NCBI GenBank assembly: GCA_964393545.1
Contig: CAYMUB010000074.1
Coordinates: 1-10,001, forward strand
Origin: CAYMUB01 sp964393545
GTDB taxonomy: Bacteria; Patescibacteriota; Microgenomatia; Daviesbacterales; UBA10151
DNA: 10,001 nucleotides
Reading direction: 5' to 3'
Both the position numbers and the translations under genes were made by a program. A model generated the notes under the pieces. That model searched no databases and was not told the origin of the DNA. It was given only the letters and a program-made list of their open reading frames with translations. This document shows positions 5,724 through 10,001 of the stretch, piece after piece. Each line of letters starts with the position of its first letter. Within the stretch, counting starts at the first letter, position 1.

Positions 5724-6263
5724 CTAAAATCTATGAGTTTTTTCTATTACTTTATATAAAACAATCCCCAAACTAACAATAACATTTAAACTGATATTTA
5801 CCCCAAACATTGGTAGTTCCACAATCCCATCTGCCATCTCCAGCACCTCTTTTGAGACTCCTGTTGTCTCATTTCCTACTATCAAACAGACTGGTAATTG
5901 ATAATCAAACTTATCATATGGAACACTTTTCTTACTCTGTTCTATTGCTATTATTTTGACTTTTGAATTTTTACTTTTTACTTCTTGGAGCGCTTCTAAT
6001 GCAGTATCCTTGTAGCTCCAAGTCACCCACTCAGTAGTATTTATAGAAGCTTTTTTAATCCGATGGTTTGGTGGAGTCTCTGTTCCTCCACAAAGAAAAA
6101 TCTTTTTAGCAGCTACTGCATCAGCTAACCTGAATATGCTACCTATATTATAAGTATCCCAAACATTATCCAATATAATGTATATTTCATTCCTTTTGAT
6201 TCTTTTCTTTAGTCCGCGTAGCTTTAGCGAAGAGGACCTCAGTTGTTTGGCATTTAATTTCAT
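5724..6263 (-). CDS. SpoU/TrmH-family RNA 2'-O-ribose methyltransferase
   Basis: A 179-residue SPOUT-class enzyme that should transfer methyl from S-adenosylmethionine to a ribose 2'-OH in tRNA or rRNA. The three SpoU motifs are intact: motif 1 LDNVWDTYNIGSIFRLADAV (Asn39, Arg45), motif 2 CLIVGNETTGVS (Gly130, Asn131, Glu132), and motif 3 ELPMFGVNISLNVIVSLGIV (Ser158, Leu159, Asn160) in the trefoil knot. It is short, with only a basic ~25-residue N-terminal tail and no extra substrate-binding domain, so the exact target is uncertain. The frame is open upstream to 6299, but those extra residues are coded by the U-run of a hairpin (6280-6308), so the ATG at 6263 was chosen. There is no clear Shine-Dalgarno. 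The N-terminal coding region includes a palindromic repeat-like element at 6212-6237. Confidence 0.92.
   Translation of the reverse strand: MKLNAKQLRSSSLKLRGLKKRIKRNEIYIILDNVWDTYNIGSIFRLADAVAAKKIFLCGGTETPPNHRIKKASINTTEWVTWSYKDTALEALQEVKSKNSKVKIIAIEQSKKSVPYDKFDYQLPVCLIVGNETTGVSKEVLEMADGIVELPMFGVNISLNVIVSLGIVLYKVIEKTHRF
6212..6237. repeat. Palindromic repeat-like element inside the methyltransferase gene
   Basis: GTCC and GGAC arms flank a core GTAGCTTTAGCGAAG. The sequence resembles a short palindromic repeat that I recall from CPR genomes, with TCCGCC/GGCGGA arms around TAGCTTTAGCGA. Here the arms have drifted and it is read in frame as part of the basic N-terminal tail (RSSSLKLRGL). Only one copy is in the window, so the repeat status rests on memory. 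Confidence 0.4.
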
Positions 6264-6279
6264 GCTGTTATTTAACCAC

Positions 6280-6308
6280 AAAAAAACCAGCCTTGACAAA
6301 GGTTGATT
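6280..6308 (-). promoter_or_regulatory. Terminator-like hairpin with U-run in the methyltransferase leader
   Basis: On the minus strand AATCAACCTT-TGTC-AAGGCTGGTT pairs along 9 of 10 positions, including one G-U, and is followed by five unpaired T. No minus-strand gene ends here; the hairpin lies just before the methyltransferase start. If transcription starts upstream of it (6328-6356), it would act as an attenuator. The stem and loop also contain the -35 of the plus-strand promoter, so the structure may partly be coincidence. Confidence 0.4.
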
Positions 6309-6321
6309 AATATGATCTAAT
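6293..6321 (+). promoter_or_regulatory. Promoter TTGACA-N17-TCTAAT for the surface-protein cluster
   Basis: A perfect -35 TTGACA (6293-6298), a 17-bp spacer and TCTAAT (6316-6321, 5/6). An overlapping alternative is TTGATT (6303-6308), 18 bp, TATTAT (6327-6332), which would start about 4 nt before the small ORF at 6344. The start sites are near 6328 and 6340, giving a leader of about 130-140 nt for the glycosidase-like gene. Confidence 0.6.
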
Positions 6322-6327
6322 CTATCT

Positions 6328-6356
6328 ATTATAGGCTAATCCTATGACTAAACCAA
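6328..6356 (-). promoter_or_regulatory. Possible minus-strand promoter for the methyltransferase, TTGGTT-N17-TATAAT
   Basis: The -10 TATAAT is perfect (6328-6333) with exactly 17 bp to a weak -35 (TTGGTT, 6351-6356, 3/6). It would give a ~57-nt leader that includes the hairpin at 6280-6308. An alternative is TTGTCA (6294-6299), 18 bp, TTAAAT (6270-6275), 6 nt before the ATG, which would be leaderless. I cannot choose between them. Confidence 0.35.
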
Positions 6357-6478
6357 TAGGTTGGCAACGTACGTTGCTTTACCAAAAAAATAAACAGCAC
6401 TCCTTCCAAGAGATACCGTTACTTGTTAACGGTACATCAATAATCAATTCTAGTCAAGAGGGAAATTATGGCTACTAG
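6344..6478 (+). CDS. Possible small ORF (44 codons) upstream of the glycosidase-like gene
   Basis: The frame starts ATG ACT AAA and codes for MTKPIGWQRTLLYQKNKQ, then a Ser/Asn/Gly-rich end (...EGNYGY), stopping 11 nt inside the next gene. The ATG lies 11 nt after a TATTAT -10 box, close to the leaderless layout seen elsewhere here, and its end overlaps the next start, allowing coupling. Two inverted repeats (6364-6377, 6414-6434) fall inside it. A 44-codon frame can arise by chance, and the protein matches nothing I know. It could be a leader peptide or simply untranslated leader. Confidence 0.3.
   Translation: MTKPIGWQRTLLYQKNKQHSFQEIPLLVNGTSIINSSQEGNYGY
6364..6377. repeat. 14-bp perfect palindrome GCAACGTACGTTGC
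   Basis: GCAACGT followed directly by its complement ACGTTGC, in the leader about 35 bp after the -10 boxes. The symmetry suits a dimeric repressor site, or a small RNA hairpin if transcribed. It is the longest gap-free palindrome I noticed in the window. Confidence 0.5.
6414..6434. repeat. Leader hairpin TACCGTTA / TAACGGTA
   Basis: An 8-bp perfect stem with a 5-nt loop, ending 23 nt before the Shine-Dalgarno of the glycosidase-like gene. With the palindrome at 6364-6377 it gives the leader two hairpins. No known riboswitch consensus is visible. Confidence 0.45.
6458..6462 (+). promoter_or_regulatory. Shine-Dalgarno GAGGG fixing the start at 6468
   Basis: GAGGG stands 5 nt before the ATG. 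It supports this start even though it leaves a 70-residue extension before the Tat motif. Confidence 0.6.
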
Positions 6479-8561
6479 AATTGAGGCTTCTTTATCTGAT
6501 ATAAGTATACGTACTGGTATGGAAGGAAAACCCCTTGATGATAGTCCTCCACTTAGCAATAGACCATTCTCCTTAAGAGACTTTGTCAGAGGAGTTGGAG
6601 ATAGGATAGCAGATATTATTCACTACCCTTCCCTTTCTGAACCTAGAGCTATAAAACCTGATAGAAAAGGTCCGACATTAACCAGAAGAAATCTATTAAG
6701 AGCAGGGGTAGCCTTAGGAGCTACAACAGTTTTAGGCTCAACATCTCATATGGAACCTGCTTTCGCTGAAAATTTATCAGATGGAAATTCAATACAAGTT
6801 GATCAACTAATGAGCCAAACAGGAGAAAAATATGGCATTGATGGTGTTGGAGTAGTTTTGAGCAAAGCTTTCAAATGGAGAGATGGCACTTGGTTAAAAG
6901 TATACCAAGGTGGAGTAATCCAATATATTCCTGACTCTGGTGAAATAAATCTTTGGAATACTCTAGATGTACTCAGTGATGATTTAAAACTGGATGCTAA
7001 ACTTAATGATGGTAGTTTACGTGTAACTGTTCCTCCTAAAGAAAACTTTGATGATCATTCTGACGGTAATTTCGTAGTTGCTTTTAATACACGTAATAAA
7101 TATTTCAATCCTCACCCAGATGTTCAAAAATGGGTTAATGAAAAAAGACAAACATTTGAAACTGGTGCTTTAACTTCCCATGAAGTGGATTATGAGGACT
7201 ATACAGTAACAAGATATCAAAGAGTAGCTGTACAACGGTGGACTAAAGGCCCTAAAAAAGGCCTTGTCCAAAGAATCCTAGTTGGTGAAGCCATGAAAAA
7301 TGCTGGATTAATACCTGAAGAGGCTTTACTTAAGGAATCTGGACAAGTAGTTACTTTAACAGCTGCTTCTATAGATTCACAAACCAGTTTACCATCAAGT
7401 GGCGAACTGCTTAACCAAGGAGATTATCTAAAACAAATGAGAGATTATATTGAATCCTCAGGCCGCAAAGGGTGGGTGGAGCAATTCAAAGGTAGGATGT
7501 TAGAAATAGCACAGAATTTAAAAAAAGGTCCAGGAAGAATTATACCAAGTGAAAAATATCCCCAATACACTTTTGCTAGAGATGGCTTTTGGGCCTTGAT
7601 GACTCTTCAAGATAAAGGCTTTACTCAACAAGTGGTAGATCGTTTTAGAGCTGACCAAGCAAATAACAAAGATGGTCGTTATGCTACTGCTTTATTATAT
7701 GATGATGACAAGCCTGATAAGAGAGACAGGGATGAAGAAAGCACTATGATGTTAGTGCTTGAGCAGTTATTACTAAGGAAATTAGGTGGTAACATAGATG
7801 TTAACTCCCTATCCCGTGCTTATTCATTTATAAAACAACATGTGAGTAATGGGGAATATGTAACAAATGGTGATCCACATCCTGAAGAAGCTGGTAGTTA
7901 TCATTATTGGGCTGATACTTTTAGCAATCCTCCAGGATCCGTGATTGCTTATAACCAAGGACTTTTTTGTACCACTCTTAGAGCCTTAAAAGAAATGGGT
8001 ATTGCAGTTGATAATTCTTTAATTAATCAAGCAGAAGACCGTTATAGAAATCTGGCCAACCCTCAGAATGCAGCAATCTTACCTCAAAGAAAAGGCTCCT
8101 CAACAATAGATACTTCCTCCATGGTAGGTGAAGCTTTATCTTTATATTTTTTTGATAGATCAATTTTAGGCCGCGATAAGGTATTGGCAACTTATAATCA
8201 TATAGTTAACAATCCCACCAAAGTAACAAGGTCTAATGGGAGGTTTGTTGGTTTTAAGGTTCTGTCTGATTTTCAAGGAGGATACTTATCTCAATCAGAG
8301 TTTAGGGATCTTCAGGGAATTGATACGCCTGGTAGTTATCAAAATGGCGGCTCTTGGGCCTTATATGATGAGTTGTTACTTTATTCAGCTATCAGGCATG
8401 GGGCTGGTAATCAGGCTAAAGAATTATTATTACAGAGATTAGAATCAGAAGGCATAGCTTCTCATGAATTTATATATACAGGTTCTCAACACCTGGGAAC
8501 AGCTGATAAAGATAGGGATGATTACGGTTGGAATACAGCTGTTGTAAGAATATTACCTTAG
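6468..8561 (+). CDS. Tat-exported (alpha/alpha)6-barrel glycosidase-like protein
   Basis: A 697-residue protein. Residues 1-70 are a hydrophilic extension. Residues 71-100 are a twin-arginine signal (TRRNLLRAGVALGATTVLG, then EPAFA-EN as the likely cleavage site). Residues 105-330 are a mixed, probably beta-rich domain. Residues 340-697 resemble the six-hairpin toroid of the GH15/GH63/GH94-type glycosidases and phosphorylases: YTFARDGFWALMTL (RDGFW 371-375), RDEESTMMLVLEQLL (421-435), YHYWADTF (469-475), VIAYNQGLFCTTLRAL (482-497), SYQNGGSWALYDELLLYSA (613-631) and a closing DDYGWNTAVVRILP. The likely job is hydrolysis or phosphorolysis of a polysaccharide outside the membrane. Substrate and catalytic acids cannot be fixed from sequence alone. 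It leads a cluster of envelope genes, with its own promoter and a leader with hairpins. Confidence 0.75.
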   Translation: MATRIEASLSDISIRTGMEGKPLDDSPPLSNRPFSLRDFVRGVGDRIADIIHYPSLSEPRAIKPDRKGPTLTRRNLLRAGVALGATTVLGSTSHMEPAFAENLSDGNSIQVDQLMSQTGEKYGIDGVGVVLSKAFKWRDGTWLKVYQGGVIQYIPDSGEINLWNTLDVLSDDLKLDAKLNDGSLRVTVPPKENFDDHSDGNFVVAFNTRNKYFNPHPDVQKWVNEKRQTFETGALTSHEVDYEDYTVTRYQRVAVQRWTKGPKKGLVQRILVGEAMKNAGLIPEEALLKESGQVVTLTAASIDSQTSLPSSGELLNQGDYLKQMRDYIESSGRKGWVEQFKGRMLEIAQNLKKGPGRIIPSEKYPQYTFARDGFWALMTLQDKGFTQQVVDRFRADQANNKDGRYATALLYDDDKPDKRDRDEESTMMLVLEQLLLRKLGGNIDVNSLSRAYSFIKQHVSNGEYVTNGDPHPEEAGSYHYWADTFSNPPGSVIAYNQGLFCTTLRALKEMGIAVDNSLINQAEDRYRNLANPQNAAILPQRKGSSTIDTSSMVGEALSLYFFDRSILGRDKVLATYNHIVNNPTKVTRSNGRFVGFKVLSDFQGGYLSQSEFRDLQGIDTPGSYQNGGSWALYDELLLYSAIRHGAGNQAKELLLQRLESEGIASHEFIYTGSQHLGTADKDRDDYGWNTAVVRILP

Positions 8562-8566
8562 CACCG

Positions 8567-8596
8567 TTGACACCCAAAGCTACTAAATCATAGAAT
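8567..8596 (+). promoter_or_regulatory. Promoter TTGACA-N18-TAGAAT for a leaderless start at 8605
   Basis: A perfect -35 TTGACA (8567-8572), an 18-bp spacer and -10 TAGAAT (8591-8596, 5/6) fill the 43-bp gap after the glycosidase-like gene. The predicted start is about 8603, 1-2 nt before the ATG. There is no Shine-Dalgarno, so the next gene can be expressed independently and without a leader. Confidence 0.7.
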
Positions 8597-8604
8597 GGTA
8601 TTTA

Positions 8605-9093
8605 ATGGATACTGCCCCTCGCTTCAATAATAGAAGGTTGATTTATATATCAATATCTATCCTGATCTTCTTGCTTATTGGTGGAGGTTATTTCTTTTAT
8701 ACTAGGACTCTTCAACATAACTTGCCTATTAAAGATGACGGTAAGATCAAAAAAACTCCAACTATAAATAAAGATTTATTCCCCATTTTTAAAAAAAATG
8801 CCTACTCTGTACAGAAAAATGCAGATTCTACCTATGATTATTATTTTTATGGTAAGGTGAGTAATGTAAGAAAAAATGGTTCAACATATACATTAACGCT
8901 AACTTCGTCTTTCGGACCATCAAAAGGAGAGATTATTGAAATTGATATGCCTGAGAATATTCCTCCTTCTGAAGATGTAGAACTTATTGGGGAAAATTTT
9001 CAGGTAATGCGTCAGCGGGGATTTAAGGAGATCAAAATCCGTATCCGATATAGCAAGGAGGAAAAACCAATCGCATGGGAATTAATAAGGTAA
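8605..9093 (+). CDS. Single-pass membrane-anchored hypothetical protein
   Basis: A 162-residue protein of unknown family. Residues 1-11 are basic, residues 12-31 form one transmembrane helix (LIYISISILIFLLIGGGYFF), and the rest is predicted outside (N-in, C-out) because positive charge lies before the helix. The outer part has a Lys-rich linker (35-50) and then a compact, mostly beta domain (YDYYFYGKVSNVRKNGSTYTLTLTSS, GEIIEIDMPENI, VELIGENFQVM) with strand lengths reminiscent of a small beta-barrel; that is only an impression. The ATG at 8594 is in another frame. The 3' end overlaps the next gene by 19 nt and holds that gene's Shine-Dalgarno, so the two are probably co-expressed, and this protein may help anchor or assemble the secreted one. 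Confidence 0.8.
   Translation: MDTAPRFNNRRLIYISISILIFLLIGGGYFFYTRTLQHNLPIKDDGKIKKTPTINKDLFPIFKKNAYSVQKNADSTYDYYFYGKVSNVRKNGSTYTLTLTSSFGPSKGEIIEIDMPENIPPSEDVELIGENFQVMRQRGFKEIKIRIRYSKEEKPIAWELIR
9055..9061 (+). promoter_or_regulatory. Shine-Dalgarno AAGGAGG for the Cys-rich surface protein
   Basis: A full-strength AAGGAGG lies inside the upstream gene, 13 nt before the ATG at 9075. The spacing is longer than usual, but no other ATG in the frame is nearer. Confidence 0.6.
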
Positions 9094-10001
9094 AGGTAGT
9101 ACTTTTGGTACTGATTTTAGGGTTTTTATTAAATATTGTGCCTAAGTACTTTTTAGTATATGCTGAGGAGAATTGTGGCTCAGCTAGTTGTAATGCCGGA
9201 GAAACAGGTGATCCAGGAGATAATATTTGTACACCAAGTTGTGCTGATCCGCAAAGTTGCCGTTCAACAGGCTCATGCAGCCCTGTAGATGATTGCCGTA
9301 TATCAGGACAGTGTCCCACTAATCCTCAAGGATGCAATCCTAATACTTGTGGGGCAGTATCATGTAATAGTTCTACTGGGGGTTGTCAAACTGACTGTTC
9401 AGGTTGTGGTGTAACTCCTCCACCTCCTCCTCCACCACCTCCTCCACCTCCTCCTCCACCACCTTCAACTAATAATTATGCTACAAAAGGATATGAGGAG
9501 TATGCTAATAACTGTACAGTTATTTATGGTTGGGCTTGTGATCAAGATAGTAATACCACCCAAATCAGAGTTGATTTTTGGGAAGGTGGAACAGGTGGAA
9601 CAGGTGGAACTTTTAAAGGTAATACTATTGCAAATAGTACTACCATCCATACTGAAAATGCAGCTAAAATAGCCTGTGGATTACCTGGAAATTTTCACGG
9701 TTATTCCTGGACTATTCCAGATTCTTTAAAAAATAGCACTAATCATTCTATAACTGCTTATGGTATTGATGTAGATACTTCAGGAAATGTAGTTACAGTA
9801 GGTTACCGAAACACAGCCCTGACCCAAAGCCCTGTAACTATAAACTGTACTCTTCCTCTTCCTCCCTGTGATATCTGTCCAACAACCGGAATAAATGCCT
9901 GCACTACTTCTGCTGCCTGTGGTACTACAGGCACTTGCAACAAGACTTTATTGAGTACTGGGGGTTCATGCACTCCAGTAAATGGTGTTAGCTGCACTCT
10001 A
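9075..10001 (+). CDS. Large secreted Cys-rich, Pro-linker surface protein (partial, runs off the right edge)
   Basis: 309 codons are visible and the frame is still open. Residues 1-30 are a Sec signal peptide (MGINKVKVVLLVLILGFLLN..., with VYA-EE as the likely cut site). Residues 34-111 hold 14 cysteines, five at an exact six-residue spacing (56, 62, 68, 74, 80). Residues 115-130 are 16 prolines. Residues 135-258 form a domain with YGWACD, an IRVDFWEG strand, CGLPGNFHGYSWTIPDSL, HSITAYGIDVD and SPVTINC, a pattern I recall from repeated modules in CPR surface proteins; its function is unknown. A second Cys-rich stretch follows (265, 268, 276, 282, 288, 299, 307), again with six-residue steps. 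The start overlaps the membrane-protein gene by 19 nt. This is probably an extracellular or cell-surface protein with many disulfides. Confidence 0.85.
   Translation, partial: MGINKVKVVLLVLILGFLLNIVPKYFLVYAEENCGSASCNAGETGDPGDNICTPSCADPQSCRSTGSCSPVDDCRISGQCPTNPQGCNPNTCGAVSCNSSTGGCQTDCSGCGVTPPPPPPPPPPPPPPPPSTNNYATKGYEEYANNCTVIYGWACDQDSNTTQIRVDFWEGGTGGTGGTFKGNTIANSTTIHTENAAKIACGLPGNFHGYSWTIPDSLKNSTNHSITAYGIDVDTSGNVVTVGYRNTALTQSPVTINCTLPLPPCDICPTTGINACTTSAACGTTGTCNKTLLSTGGSCTPVNGVSCTL
9417..9464 (+). repeat. Two tandem copies of a 24-bp unit coding for 16 prolines
   Basis: The eight-codon unit CCT CCA CCT CCT CCT CCA CCA CCT is present twice with no difference, making a (Pro)16 linker. Exact identity, down to CCT/CCA choice, points to a recent duplication or slippage and to a length that may vary between strains. 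Confidence 0.9.
9585..9610 (+). repeat. Tandem 9-bp repeat GGTGGAACA, nearly three copies
   Basis: GGTGGAACA, GGTGGAACA, then GGTGGAAC before TTTT. It codes for (GGT)3 in a loop of the YGWACD domain, where related modules have a shorter Gly-rich turn. It is a small slippage-prone expansion. Confidence 0.8.

Noticed and set aside
6264..6299. Longer methyltransferase start at 6299 adding MSRLVFLWLNNS
   Set aside because: These codons are the hairpin's 3' arm and U-run. The extra residues do not fit the family, and the ATG at 6263 gives a normal SpoU N-terminus.
9032..9319. 95-codon minus-strand open frame
   Set aside because: It lies antisense to the clear signal-peptide and Cys-rich coding sequence that starts at 9075; it is a shadow of that frame.
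9417..9611. Tandem repeats as a CRISPR array
   Set aside because: The repeats are contiguous with no spacers and are in-frame coding repeats for Pro and Gly-Gly-Thr.
9803..9997. 64-codon minus-strand frame near the right edge
   Set aside because: Antisense to the continuing Cys-rich coding sequence, with no start signal.

Overview
The window looks like a stretch of chromosome from a Candidate Phyla Radiation (Patescibacteria) bacterium, probably of the Microgenomates type. Reasons: a 16S rRNA 5' end with an unusual sequence that departs from the bacterial consensus near the window edge; AT-rich DNA with tightly packed genes; and a large Cys-rich, Pro-linked surface protein carrying a GWACD...HGY...IP type domain of a kind I associate with this group. 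TGA is used as an ordinary stop, so code 11 fits and the Gracilibacteria/SR1 code does not. The lineage call is inference.

Layout. Positions 1-327 hold the 5' part of a 16S rRNA gene on the minus strand, preceded by a promoter at 555-584 and a leader with three hairpins. Positions 613-2541 hold two minus-strand genes of unknown function: a Gly-rich/acidic 456-residue protein and a protein with a late lipobox-like membrane segment. Diverging from them at 2621 is a degenerate P-loop ATPase fused to an OmpR-type winged helix. Its stop codon overlaps the stop of a VapC-type PIN toxin, which with an AbrB-like antitoxin forms a module at 3751-4403. A decayed second copy of the last ~29 bp of the ATPase gene lies just beyond the module (4455-4483), so the module is bracketed by direct repeats and probably inserted there. 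Positions 4490-5697 hold two overlapping frames, one with a Tat signal and one with an HEAGH zinc-peptidase motif, which read best as one secreted peptidase split by a -1 frameshift. A SpoU/TrmH RNA methyltransferase follows (5724-6263).

From 6293 a divergent promoter region drives a plus-strand cell-surface cluster. It holds a possible 44-codon leader ORF, a Tat-targeted (alpha/alpha)6-barrel glycosidase-like protein (6468-8561), a single-pass membrane protein (8605-9093), and the start of a large secreted Cys-rich protein that runs off the window (from 9075). The overlap and spacing of the last two genes suggest co-expression of envelope or surface proteins.

A recurring pattern is that five genes (starting at 1137, 2621, 4403, 5697 and 8605) have a sigma70-like -10 box 6 to 10 nt before their ATG and no Shine-Dalgarno, so their mRNAs should be leaderless. 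Three others (2541, 6468, 9075) have clear Shine-Dalgarno sequences. Leaderless and SD-led starts therefore appear to coexist here.
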